A stretch of 64,000 bases of DNA from an uncultured Pontibacter sp. (GTDB lineage: Bacteria > Bacteroidota > Bacteroidia > Cytophagales > Hymenobacteraceae): contig CANMMP010000001.1 in assembly GCA_947499125.1 (NCBI GenBank), positions 992,001-1,056,000 of the forward strand. The letters are read 5' to 3'. The translations under genes and the position numbers were made by a program. The notes under the pieces were generated by a model, which was not told where the DNA came from, ran no database searches, and saw only the letters and a list, made by a program, of their open reading frames with translations. Of the stretch, positions 52,274 to 60,825 are shown piece by piece (the first letter of the stretch is position 1; every line of letters begins with the position of its first letter).

Positions 52274-54469
52274 ATGAAGAACCTGAAACCTGCCGCTGCC
52301 TGTGTGGGCACGCTGCTAACGGCTTCGCTTGTAGTAGGCGCGGGCTGCTCCTCAAGCAACACCAACACCACCACCGCCGACACTACAACCACTACCACCG
52401 AACAAACCGTTTCGGTAGCCGAGCCTCAGCCACCTATCGCTAAAAAGATACCGAAAACACTTACTACCCACGGCCATACCCGCACCGACAACTATTACTG
52501 GCTGAACGAGCGCGAGAACCCGGAAGTAATAGCGTACCTGAACGCTGAGAACGAGTACACCAAACAAGTAATGGCCGATACGGAAGAGCTACAGGAAAAG
52601 CTTTTCGATGAGATTGTAGCCCGCATCAAGCAAAACGACGAATCGGTACCTTATAAAAAGAACGGTTACTTCTATTACTCCCGTTTCGAGGCCGGAAAAG
52701 AGTACCCGATCTTCGCCCGTAAAAAAGGTACCATGGAGGCTACAGAAGAAGTAATGCTTAATGCAAACGAGCGTGCCGAAGGTCAAAGCTACTACTCCGC
52801 TGCCGGTTTAAGCGTTAGCCCGAACAATAACTTGCTTGCTTTCGGCGAAGACACCGTGAGCCGCCGCCAGTATACCATCCGGTTTAAAAACCTGCAGACC
52901 GGTGAGCTGTTACCAGACCGCATAGAGAACACTACCGGCTCAGCTGTATGGGCCAACGACAACAAAACCGTGTTCTATACGATGAAGGACCCGTCGCTGC
53001 GTTCGTTCAAGATCTTCCGCCATACGCTGGGCACACCTTCGTCTCAGGACAAAGAAGTATACCACGAAGCCGACGAAACATTCAGCACGTTTGTATACAA
53101 GACCAAATCCGACAAATACATCATCATCGGTTCCAGCAGCACAGTGTCTCAGGAGTATCGTTTTGTTGAGGCCTCTAACCCTACTGCAGCTTTAAAAGTA
53201 ATTCAGCCGCGTGAGCGTGGCCTGGAGTACGACGTGGACCATTTCGGCGACAGCTTTTACATCAGAACGAACAAAGATGGCGCAACCAACTTTAAACTGA
53301 TGAAAACGCCGGTTGGAAAAACCACCAAACAGAACTGGAAAGAAGTAATTGCACACCGCCCGGATACTTACCTGGAAGGCACCGAGATATTCAAGGATTA
53401 CCTGGTGCTGCAGGAACGCAAAAATGGACTTACGCAGCTGCGTGTCAAAAAATGGAACGATCCGAAAACCGACTACTATGTTGATTTTGGTGAAGAAGCT
53501 TACACCGCCGGCATCAGCATAAACCCGGACTTCGATAGCAAAGTGTTGCGCTACGGCTATAGTTCGCTAACTACGCCGAGCTCTACCTACGACTATAACA
53601 TGGTTACGAAGGAGAAAACCCTGCTGAAAGAACAGGAAGTGGTTGGTGACTTTGATAAGACGAACTATGAGTCGAAGCGTATTTACGCCACTGCCGATGA
53701 TGGTACCAAAATTCCGATCTCGCTGGTGTACCGCAAAGGCCTGGAACTGAACGGCAACAACCCTACCCTGCTCTACGCTTACGGTTCGTATGGCATCAGC
53801 ATGAACCCGGGCTTTAGCTCTGTGCGCTTGAGCTTGCTGGACCGTGGTTTTGTGTATGCCATTGCGCACATCAGGGGTGGCCAGGAAATGGGCCGCCAGT
53901 GGTACGAAGACGGTAAAATGATGAAGAAGAAAAACACCTTCACTGACTTTATTGATGCCTCTGAGTTCCTGATCGAGCAGAACTACACTAACCCAGACAA
54001 ACTGTTTGCACAAGGCGGCAGCGCCGGCGGTTTGCTGATGGGCGCTATTGTTAACATGCGCCCTGAACTATACAAAGGCGTACACGCAGCCGTACCGTTT
54101 GTAGATGTTGTAACCACCATGCTCGATACTAGTATTCCCCTTACAACCGGAGAGTTTGATGAGTGGGGCAACCCGGCCGAAAAACCTGCCTACGATTACA
54201 TGCTTTCTTACTCGCCATACGATAACGTAGAAGCTAAGGAATACCCGAATATGCTCGTAACTACCGGCTTACACGACTCGCAGGTACAGTATTTTGAGCC
54301 AGCCAAGTGGGTAGCCAAACTACGCGAGATGAAGACAGATGATAACCTGCTGTTATTGCAAACCAACATGGAAGCAGGACACGGCGGCGCATCTGGCCGT
54401 TTCCGCCCATACCGCGAAACTGCCCTGCAATACGCTTTCTTCCTGAAACTGGCAGGTTTAACAAACTAA
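52274..54469 (+). CDS. Prolyl oligopeptidase family protein (S9A), lipoprotein
   Basis: The frame opens at 52223 (TTG), but the ATG at 52274 precedes a lipoprotein signal (MKNLKPAAACVGTLLTASLV then VGAGCSS), so it is used; 731 residues. After a Thr-rich linker comes a propeller, then an alpha/beta hydrolase with the triad S583 in GGSAGG, D668 in GLHDSQVQ and H703 in MEAGHGG. These correspond to S9A prolyl oligopeptidases, which cleave short peptides after proline. It is outer-membrane- or periplasm-anchored and followed by a strong terminator. Confidence 0.95.
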   Translation: MKNLKPAAACVGTLLTASLVVGAGCSSSNTNTTTADTTTTTTEQTVSVAEPQPPIAKKIPKTLTTHGHTRTDNYYWLNERENPEVIAYLNAENEYTKQVMADTEELQEKLFDEIVARIKQNDESVPYKKNGYFYYSRFEAGKEYPIFARKKGTMEATEEVMLNANERAEGQSYYSAAGLSVSPNNNLLAFGEDTVSRRQYTIRFKNLQTGELLPDRIENTTGSAVWANDNKTVFYTMKDPSLRSFKIFRHTLGTPSSQDKEVYHEADETFSTFVYKTKSDKYIIIGSSSTVSQEYRFVEASNPTAALKVIQPRERGLEYDVDHFGDSFYIRTNKDGATNFKLMKTPVGKTTKQNWKEVIAHRPDTYLEGTEIFKDYLVLQERKNGLTQLRVKKWNDPKTDYYVDFGEEAYTAGISINPDFDSKVLRYGYSSLTTPSSTYDYNMVTKEKTLLKEQEVVGDFDKTNYESKRIYATADDGTKIPISLVYRKGLELNGNNPTLLYAYGSYGISMNPGFSSVRLSLLDRGFVYAIAHIRGGQEMGRQWYEDGKMMKKKNTFTDFIDASEFLIEQNYTNPDKLFAQGGSAGGLLMGAIVNMRPELYKGVHAAVPFVDVVTTMLDTSIPLTTGEFDEWGNPAEKPAYDYMLSYSPYDNVEAKEYPNMLVTTGLHDSQVQYFEPAKWVAKLREMKTDDNLLLLQTNMEAGHGGASGRFRPYRETALQYAFFLKLAGLTN

Positions 54470-54516
54470 GGACTAAGATTTTTAAGATTTAAGGGTTTTA
54501 GGATTAGCCTGAAGTA

Positions 54517-54553
54517 AAAAAACCGCTGCTATAGTTTAGCAGCGGTTTTTTTC
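54517..54553 (+). terminator. Rho-independent terminator
   Basis: AAAAAACCGCTGCT (54517-54530) pairs perfectly with AGCAGCGGTTTTTT (54538-54551). Confidence 0.92.
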
Positions 54554-54560
54554 TTTATAG

Positions 54561-54589
54561 TGTCATTTCGAGTGCAGCGAGAAATCTAT
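54561..54589. repeat. GTCATTTCGAG..GAGAAATCT dispersed element
   Basis: TGTCATTTCGAGTGCAGCGA followed by GAAATCT. Same element type as at 12051, 12101, 14472, 14513 and 25008, here outside any composite repeat. Confidence 0.6.
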
Positions 54590-54686
54590 TTGGGATAGTC
54601 TTCAACTATTTTTGTCTCTTGAACAAAGAGAGAAATCTATTTAGAATTCGAGGTAGATCTCTACTAATTGAAGCTCCTGGATATTA

Positions 54687-54968
54687 CTATTTCGTTTTCT
54701 TTCTTTTATCAGGACCTTTCCTTTCATCTCCTTCAAAAAAACGCCTTATCTTGCCAAATGGAGATAAAGAAAAGTAGGCTACCACTAAAAATATCAATCC
54801 AACCAAAATCAGTAAATGACCTCCGAAACCTGAAGGTGAGAGAGTTCTGCTGTTCACACTAAAGGCAACTAAATCATCGCGGAGCATAATAAGACCTCCG
54901 GCAATAAAATAAATAGCCAATAGGAACCCTCCAATTTTAGAGATATTACCCTCTTCTTTTTTCTTCAT
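54687..54968 (-). CDS. Small two-helix membrane protein, unknown
   Basis: 93 residues, two hydrophobic segments (GGFLLAIYFIAGGLIML and GGHLLILVGLIFLVVAYF) joined by a short polar loop, with a basic C-terminal tail (RKGPDKRKKTK). No recognised family. Confidence 0.65.
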   Translation of the reverse strand: MKKKEEGNISKIGGFLLAIYFIAGGLIMLRDDLVAFSVNSRTLSPSGFGGHLLILVGLIFLVVAYFSLSPFGKIRRFFEGDERKGPDKRKKTK

Positions 54969-54994
54969 ACATGCAACAGGTAAATATAAAACCC

Positions 54995-55993
54995 TTAGCT
55001 AACACTTACCACAATCTTCCCAAACTGCTTACCGGCTTCCATGTAGCGCATGGCTTCTTCGGTTTTCTCCAGCGGGAAGATGCTGTCAACTATAGGAGTT
55101 ACTTTCTTCTCACGTACAAAAGCTACCATTTCGGCGAAGTCCTGGCTGGTGCCCATGGTGCTGCCGTGTATGGCCAGTTGCTTCCAGAATATCTCAGCAG
55201 GGTTTATTTGTCCGATCATGCCGGTTGTGCCGCCGTACATGCCTATTCTGCCGCCCGGTTTGGCGAGCTTTACCAGTTGCACAAAGCCTTCGCCGGCTGC
55301 GCCGTCTATACTTACATCAAAGCCGCCAACTATAGCTTTAAGCTCTTTGCCCCAATTCTCTTTTTTATAGTTGATTCCTCCCGTTGCGCCCAGTTTTTTT
55401 GCTGCTTCAATCTTTTCATCAGAGCCTGAAGTTACCCATACCTCTGCTCCGGCTGCTACGGCAAACTGTACTGCAAACAAAGCCACGCCACCACCTGCTC
55501 CAGTTATAAGTACTTTCTCGCCAGCTTGTAAGCCACACTTGGTAAACATGGCGCGGTAAGCGGTTACGCCAGCTAAGGGCAAGGCAGCAGCTTCTTCCCA
55601 ACTAAGGTGCTCCGGTTTTTGGTGCAGGTTAGTAGCCCGTACTTTAACAAACTCAGCAAAGGCGCCATCTTCGGGCATGCCCAGCACTTTAAAATTCTGC
55701 CCATGCGCACGCGGGTTGTCTCCCCAGTCCGATGACGGATCAATGATCACTTCCTTACCAATCCAGCTTTTATCCACGCCCTCACCCACTTCAGCAACTA
55801 TACCGGCCCCATCAGAACCCAGTATAGTGGGGTATTCCTTCGTAAAATAACGGCCATACTGTATATACACATCGCGGTGATTAAGCGCGGCGGCTTTTAC
55901 CTGTACTATTACTTCGCCAGGGCCGGCAACTGGCTTCTCTTTTTCGATCAGGGTAAACGGTGAATTTATGGCTTCTAGGTATATCGCTTTCAT
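54995..55993 (-). CDS. Zinc-binding-type alcohol dehydrogenase / quinone oxidoreductase (MDR)
   Basis: 332 residues, medium-chain dehydrogenase/reductase fold. N-terminal GroES-like domain with VKAAALNHRDVYIQ and ILGSDGAGIVAEVG; the NADP(H)-binding motif is VLITGAGGGVALFAVQFA near the middle. The catalytic-zinc cysteine is absent (position reads N-H-R-D), as in quinone-oxidoreductase-type MDRs, so NADPH-dependent reduction of quinones or enones is likelier than alcohol oxidation. A stand-alone gene. Confidence 0.93.
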   Translation of the reverse strand: MKAIYLEAINSPFTLIEKEKPVAGPGEVIVQVKAAALNHRDVYIQYGRYFTKEYPTILGSDGAGIVAEVGEGVDKSWIGKEVIIDPSSDWGDNPRAHGQNFKVLGMPEDGAFAEFVKVRATNLHQKPEHLSWEEAAALPLAGVTAYRAMFTKCGLQAGEKVLITGAGGGVALFAVQFAVAAGAEVWVTSGSDEKIEAAKKLGATGGINYKKENWGKELKAIVGGFDVSIDGAAGEGFVQLVKLAKPGGRIGMYGGTTGMIGQINPAEIFWKQLAIHGSTMGTSQDFAEMVAFVREKKVTPIVDSIFPLEKTEEAMRYMEAGKQFGKIVVSVS

Positions 55994-56111
55994 GTATCAG
56001 TTTATAGTTTGACGTAGTACAAAGGTATCATTTCTGGGATAAGGGCAAAGTAACTATAGGGTTGGCATTTATAGTTTCAGCGCTTAACTTGCAGCTATAG
56101 CTACAACATTT

Positions 56112-56612
56112 ATGAGCAACTATAGCATACGAACCGCCACACCTTCCGATATCCCAACTATAAAATCACTGGCCGATGCCACTTGGGAGCCTACCTATAA
56201 AAGCATCTTATCAAAAGAGCAGATAGATTATATGTTTGAGGTGATCTATAGTTTGGAAGCACTGGAACAGCAGATGAAAGACGACCAGACGTTTGTAGTG
56301 CTGTATGATGAACAGGAAAAGCCGCTTGGCTTTGCGAGCTATAGTTTGAAACATACCGGAGAGAAAGTATACAAACTGAACAAGATCTACCTGCTGCCTG
56401 CCTGCCAGGGCAAAGGACTGGGGAAGTTACTCCTAAACCATGTAGAAAAAGAAGTGCGAAAACTTGGCGCCAAAAACCTCGACCTGAACGTGAACAAGTA
56501 TAACAAAGCAAAAGCTTTTTATGAGACCTGCGGCTACCACGTACACCACGAAGAAGATATCCCGATCGGTCCGTACTGGATGAACGATTACGTGATGCGG
56601 AAACAACTATAG
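56112..56612 (+). CDS. GNAT-family N-acetyltransferase
   Basis: 166 residues. The N-terminus is SIRTATPSDIPTIKSLADATWE, and the acetyl-CoA loop LPACQGKGLGKLLLNHVEKE (Q/R-x-x-G-x-G/A) is intact. A later NVNKYNKAKAFYETCGY is the usual motif B. The acceptor is unknown. No operon partner. Confidence 0.93.
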   Translation: MSNYSIRTATPSDIPTIKSLADATWEPTYKSILSKEQIDYMFEVIYSLEALEQQMKDDQTFVVLYDEQEKPLGFASYSLKHTGEKVYKLNKIYLLPACQGKGLGKLLLNHVEKEVRKLGAKNLDLNVNKYNKAKAFYETCGYHVHHEEDIPIGPYWMNDYVMRKQL

Positions 56613-56826
56613 GTTAGCGAATACCACATATCTAAGCACATCTCCTCTCAAACACTACAGTAAAGTATAAACTAATTAGGAAGTTATACTAAGGTTATAA
56701 CTATCAGGAATAGCCACTATCATGAACACATTCCCTTTCGTTGCGTTGAACAAATAAAGCTGCTGAACGAGATTAGTAGCTGAGTAAGATTACACGAACC
56801 GAACTACTATAAAATCAGAACAAGCT

Positions 56827-57215
56827 ATGAGTTACCACTTAAGTAAGAAAATAAGCGGCTCTTTTGATGATGCCACCACCAAAGTAAAAGATGCCCTGCA
56901 GCAGGAAGGCTTTGGCGTGATCAGTGAGATAGACCTGAAAGAGAAGTTTAAGGAAAAGCTGCAGGTAGATTTCAGAAACTATAAAATACTGGGTGCCTGT
57001 AACCCAAAACTGGCGCACCATCCATACAACAGGAAGCCAACATCGGGGTTATGCTGCCTTGCAATGTGCTACTGCAGGAACATGAAAATGGCGAAGTAGA
57101 AGTAACCGCCATAAACCCCATGGAAACGATGGCTGCTGTCGATAACCCAAACCTTAATTCTCTGGCAGAAGAAGTAAGCCAGAAACTGAAAACTGCGATA
57201 GACAATCTCAAATAA
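56827..57215 (+). pseudogene. DUF302 family gene interrupted by a -1 frameshift
   Basis: The first frame (56827-57099) encodes a DUF302 N-terminus with LQQEGFGVISEIDLKEKFKE and YKILGACNPKLAH. It then loses homology near 57019 and stops at 57099. Reading on in the next frame from about 57021 restores the DUF302 C-terminus (QQEANIGVMLPCNVLLQE, then VEVTAINPMETMAAVDNP) to TAA at 57213-57215. Together they would give a normal DUF302 of about 128 residues, so one base has been lost (or missed in sequencing). DUF302 function is unknown; the gene leads the sulfur/redox cluster. Confidence 0.85.
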
Positions 57216-57308
57216 TGATTACTCAAGTATAAATATTAGAAAGGCTGTGCTGAAAAGTGCAGCTTTTTTAATTCCCTGGCTACCCGCTATTTTAAATTAA
57301 ATGGCTTG

Positions 57309-57353
57309 TGTAACCAATGTCACTGAACCAGGGCAAGCCAAACCCCATCTTTG
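57309..57353 (+). promoter_or_regulatory. Crp/Fnr-type site plus -7 box upstream of USP
   Basis: Dyad GTAAC-CAAT-GTCAC (57310-57323, centre 57316.5) and CATCTTTG (57346-57353) as the -7-like box. The centre-to-centre distance is 33 nt, the same as at the three other sites. The left half-site is the least perfect of the four (GTAAC instead of GTGAC). Confidence 0.7.
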
Positions 57354-57407
57354 TATCGATCAACATAAAAAGCAAACAAAAATATAAAGGCTAACAGCTA
57401 TACTCAA

Positions 57408-58250
57408 ATGAAAGATACATTGAACATCATGGTGCCGGTAGACTTTACACCGGTTTCTTACAGAGCAATTGAATTTCTGGCTTTCCTGATGGACAAGACG
57501 CCCATCAATACGCATCTGGTGCATGTAATAGAAGTAAACTCCGCTGAGTGGGCGGGCTCTGTAGATGCATCGGAAACCGTAAACAAAGGCGAATTAAAGC
57601 AAAAGCAACAACTGGCTGAGCAGAAGTTTACAGAGCTGAAGCAACACGTTGATTTCAGCTTTACCAGTGAAATTGTGTATGGCGGGTTAACTACTACGCT
57701 TGCTAATTATGTCAATAATAAAAACATTGATCTGGTAATTATGGGCACAGACGGTGCTGATGGCTGGCTTGAAAAAGTATCAGGTTCGGAAGCACAGCAT
57801 GTGGTTAGGTACACCAACATTCCGGTTATCACCATCCATAAAAATGCGGCCATCACCCCTATTCAAAATCTGCTGTGGGTAGCAGACTTTGAAGCTGAAA
57901 AGCAACCAGAGCAAAGTGTAGCCACTATAAAAATGCTGCAGCAACTCTTCCAAGCGAAGCTTCACCTGTTGCAGATCGTAGATAAAGAAGACGAAGCTAA
58001 AGCCCAGCAACTGAAAGGTAAGATGCAGGATTTCGCGGAGCAGCTGAAACTGCAAAACTATGAACTACACCTGCACCACAACTATAAAATACCGGCTGGC
58101 GTGCGCAGCTTCAACGAGGTATCCGAAATGGACCTGGTATTGATTGGTACCCATGGCCGCAAAGGCATCAGCCACCTGTTCTATGGCAGCATCGCCGAGA
58201 CACTTGTCAACCACTGCATCCGCCCTTTAATGACCTATCATCTTAACTAA
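57408..58250 (+). CDS. Tandem universal stress protein
   Basis: 280 residues, two UspA domains. First: NIMVPVDFTPVSYRAIEF ... VIMGTDGADGWLEKVSGSEAQHVV. Second: LLWVADFEAE ... LIGTHGRKGISHLFYGSIAE, which has the G-2x-G-9x-G-type ATP loop. Such proteins often bind ATP and respond to redox or starvation stress. The gene has its own promoter with a Crp/Fnr-like site 85 bases before the ATG and starts the strongly co-regulated set that continues at 58410, 60826 and 61784. Confidence 0.94.
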   Translation: MKDTLNIMVPVDFTPVSYRAIEFLAFLMDKTPINTHLVHVIEVNSAEWAGSVDASETVNKGELKQKQQLAEQKFTELKQHVDFSFTSEIVYGGLTTTLANYVNNKNIDLVIMGTDGADGWLEKVSGSEAQHVVRYTNIPVITIHKNAAITPIQNLLWVADFEAEKQPEQSVATIKMLQQLFQAKLHLLQIVDKEDEAKAQQLKGKMQDFAEQLKLQNYELHLHHNYKIPAGVRSFNEVSEMDLVLIGTHGRKGISHLFYGSIAETLVNHCIRPLMTYHLN

Positions 58251-58302
58251 GTAACATAGCCGAAAGTATAAATGGGATAACTTTAAAACGTAGCTTATCC
58301 TA

Positions 58303-58347
58303 TGTGACAAACATCACTGTACTCCGTATCTTAAGACTATATCTTTG
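58303..58347 (+). promoter_or_regulatory. Crp/Fnr-type site plus -7 box upstream of MBL-rhodanese
   Basis: TGTGACAAACATCACT (58303-58318; GTGAC-AAAC-ATCAC) centred 33 nt upstream of TATCTTTG (58340-58347), a full TAnnTTTG match. Confidence 0.85.
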
Positions 58348-58409
58348 TATTAAATATTGGGAACAACTATAGATTCTCAGCATTTATTAACTATAAAAAA
58401 TAACAACCT

Positions 58410-59750
58410 ATGAAAATTAAACAGTTTGAAGACAAGGGCTTAGCCCACTATGCATATGCCATTTTAAGTGAAAGCGCAAAGGAAGTTGTATTGATCGACC
58501 CTGCCCGCGATCCGCAACCATATTATGATTATGCTAAAGAGCACAATGCTAAAATTACAGGCGTAATTGAAACGCACCCGCATGCTGACTTTGTGAGCTC
58601 GCACCTGGAGATCGCCAACAAAACCGGCGCCACTATTTATACCCACAGCATGGTTGGTGCCGATTATCCGCATAAAGCATTTGACGAAGGTGCTGAACTG
58701 CAGTTAGGCAAGATCAAACTCAAGTCGCTGCACACCCCAGGTCACTCCCCTGACTCAATCAGCATTGTGCTCGAGCACGAAGGCAAAGATAAAGCCGTAT
58801 TTACGGGTGATACCTTGTTCATAGGGGATGTTGGTCGCCCGGACCTGCGCGAGAGTGCCGGTAACGTAACGGCCAAGCGCGAAGAACTTGCCCGCCAGAT
58901 GTATAAGAGCACCCGCGAAAAGCTCATGAAACTGGAAGATGATGTGGTAGTATACCCTGCCCACGGTGCGGGCTCGCTTTGTGGTAAAGGCCTGAGCGAT
59001 GCCAACACCAGCACCATCGGTGACGAGAAAAAAGGCAACTATGCCCTGCAGCAAATGAGCGAAGAGGCGTTTGTGAAAGTGCTCACAGAAGACCAGCCTT
59101 TTATTCCCAAATACTTCGGCTATGATGTAGGCCTCAACAAACAGGGAGCGCCAGACTATAAACCAAGCCTGGAAGGTGTAGCAAAACTGGAAAAGAACTA
59201 TACCCCGGAACCCGGCGCTGTTATAGTAGATGCCCGTCCGGAAAGCGTGTTCAAGAAAGGACACTATGAAGGTGCCATCAACATCCAGAACGGTGGCAAA
59301 TTCGAGACCTGGCTGGGAAGCATCGTTAGCCCGAACGAAAGCTATTACCTGATCGCAGAAAGCGAGGAGCAACTGAACGAGCTGATCGCCAAAGCTTCCA
59401 AGATCGGATATGAATTGCTGATAAAAGGGGCTTTTGTATACGACAAGCAGGATGGTGAGAAGAGCGACAAGTTCGATAAGGCCTCTTTTGAAAATAACAA
59501 AGAGGAATATACCATCGTGGACATCCGCAACACATCAGAAGTAAAATCCGGTAAGTTCTTCGATAAGGCCATCAATATTCCGCTGCCGGAGCTGCGCGAA
59601 AGAGTAAAAGAAATTCCGACCGATAAACCGGTCGTAATTCACTGCGCTGGTGGTTACCGCTCGGCAGCTGGTAGCAGCATCGTGGAAGCCGCCTTGCCAG
59701 AAGTAAAAGTGCTCGACATGAGCGAAGCAGTTACAGAATTGAAAAACTAA
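58410..59750 (+). CDS. MBL-fold hydrolase with two rhodanese domains
   Basis: 446 residues. N-terminal metallo-beta-lactamase domain like persulfide dioxygenases (ETHE1/CstB): THPHADFVSSHLEIA, GHSPDSISI, GDTLFIGDVGRPDL, YPAHGAGSLCG. Then two rhodanese domains: the first (IVDARPESVFKKGHYEGA ... YYLIAESEEQ) has no active-site Cys, while the second (IVDIRNTSEVKSGKFFDKA ... VVIHCAGGYRSAAGS) has the Cys in HCAGGYRS. It probably oxidises glutathione- or protein-persulfide to sulfite or thiosulfate. The gene has its own promoter and terminator. Confidence 0.94.
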   Translation: MKIKQFEDKGLAHYAYAILSESAKEVVLIDPARDPQPYYDYAKEHNAKITGVIETHPHADFVSSHLEIANKTGATIYTHSMVGADYPHKAFDEGAELQLGKIKLKSLHTPGHSPDSISIVLEHEGKDKAVFTGDTLFIGDVGRPDLRESAGNVTAKREELARQMYKSTREKLMKLEDDVVVYPAHGAGSLCGKGLSDANTSTIGDEKKGNYALQQMSEEAFVKVLTEDQPFIPKYFGYDVGLNKQGAPDYKPSLEGVAKLEKNYTPEPGAVIVDARPESVFKKGHYEGAINIQNGGKFETWLGSIVSPNESYYLIAESEEQLNELIAKASKIGYELLIKGAFVYDKQDGEKSDKFDKASFENNKEEYTIVDIRNTSEVKSGKFFDKAINIPLPELRERVKEIPTDKPVVIHCAGGYRSAAGSSIVEAALPEVKVLDMSEAVTELKN

Positions 59751-59771
59751 AAGTAAAGGTCTTAACCTATA

Positions 59772-59806
59772 AAAAGCCGTTGTGCCCGATGGGTGCAACG
59801 GCTTTT
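59772..59806 (+). terminator. Terminator after MBL-rhodanese
   Basis: AAAAGCCGTTG pairs with CAACGGCTTTT, with an inner GCCC/GGGT pairing. Confidence 0.9.
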
Positions 59807-60027
59807 GCATATACTCCTGCCCAGTTCGGGCGTATAGTAAAGTAAAGGTACAAACGAAGAATATGAGCGATCAGAAAACAGAAGACCAGGGGCGATTTCA
59901 ATAAAGTACCTGGCGTTCAAACTCAGGAAGGTGATCGGGTCTTCATACCGGCATTATTTTGTTTCTTTGCGGTGTAAGTCCGGCTATCATTTCAATTAAA
60001 TTCTATCTGTCAACCAAAGGCTAGCAC

Positions 60028-60675
60028 ATGCAGCACATACCGAAAGAACTTGTTCTGAAAAAATTTCCACAACTGGAAGAACCACTATTAAATGAGCTGC
60101 TGGCACAAAGCACGCTAAAAGAAGTTGAAGAAGGAGAAGAAGTAATGCGATCGGGGCAGTATATCACGTCTACCATCCTGCTGCTGCGTGGCCTGCTGAA
60201 AGTGTACCGCGAAGACGACGAAGGAAAAGAATTTCTGATGTATTACCTGGAGCCGGGAAATGCCTGCGCACTTTCTATGATGTGTACTGCCCGCAATGAG
60301 CAGAGCCAGATCATGGTAAAAGCCGTGGATGACTCGGAAGTTATCCTGATCCCATCGCATCTGTCAGAACTGTGGCTGGCAAAGTATAAGACCTGGCATA
60401 ACTTCGTGATCGCTTCTTACCGCCAACGCTTTGAAGAGCTGCTGCAAACCCTGGATAGTATAGCATTTAAAGCTTTGGACGAGCGCCTTGTATTTTACCT
60501 GAAACGCCATGTAAAAGTAAGTGGTAATGAAGTAAAACTGTCGCACCAACAGATCGCCAACGAACTCAGCAGTTCCCGCGAAGTGATCTCCCGACTACTC
60601 AAAAAACTGGAACAAACCGGTGCCATCACGCTACACCGAAACTACATAGAAGTACATGACCTTAACCTGGTATAA
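60028..60675 (+). CDS. Crp/Fnr-family transcriptional regulator
   Basis: 215 residues: cyclic-nucleotide-binding-like beta roll (residues 20-120), dimer helix, then a winged HTH (LSHQQIANELSSSREVISRL). The recognition helix carries R184, E185 and R189, i.e. R-E-x-x-x-R as in E. coli CRP (R-E-T-V-G-R), which reads TGTGA, rather than FNR's V-E-T-I-S-R. No N-terminal Fe-S cysteine cluster; the only cysteines are C80 and C86 in NACALSMMCT, near where CRP binds cAMP, so thiol-based sensing is possible. It lies between the MBL-rhodanese and TSUP genes and most probably controls the four nearby dyads. Confidence 0.95.
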   Translation: MQHIPKELVLKKFPQLEEPLLNELLAQSTLKEVEEGEEVMRSGQYITSTILLLRGLLKVYREDDEGKEFLMYYLEPGNACALSMMCTARNEQSQIMVKAVDDSEVILIPSHLSELWLAKYKTWHNFVIASYRQRFEELLQTLDSIAFKALDERLVFYLKRHVKVSGNEVKLSHQQIANELSSSREVISRLLKKLEQTGAITLHRNYIEVHDLNLV

Positions 60676-60692
60676 ATTTATACTTCAGAATA

Positions 60693-60724
60693 AAATGGCG
60701 GACTCACGGTCCGTCATTTCTTTT
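60693..60724 (+). terminator. Terminator after the Crp/Fnr gene
   Basis: AAATGGCGGAC pairs with GTCCGTCATTT (one G:T pair), followed by CTTTTT. Confidence 0.88.
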
Positions 60725-60750
60725 TAGAGCTTTTCTGAATAAACAACCTG

Positions 60751-60795
60751 TGTGACAACAGTCACTGTACTCCCTTCAGCACCGCCCTACCTTTG
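60751..60795 (+). promoter_or_regulatory. Crp/Fnr-type site plus -7 box upstream of TSUP
   Basis: TGTGACAACAGTCACT (60751-60766; perfect GTGAC/GTCAC) centred 33 nt upstream of TACCTTTG (60788-60795). Confidence 0.88.
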
Positions 60796-60825
60796 TACCG
60801 TAAATCAAGATAAAACTTAAAAAGA

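Noticed and set aside
59863..59904. 13-codon frame (MSDQKTEDQGRFQ) before the Crp/Fnr gene
   Set aside because: Too short, no supporting start signal; may be a remnant but cannot be shown.
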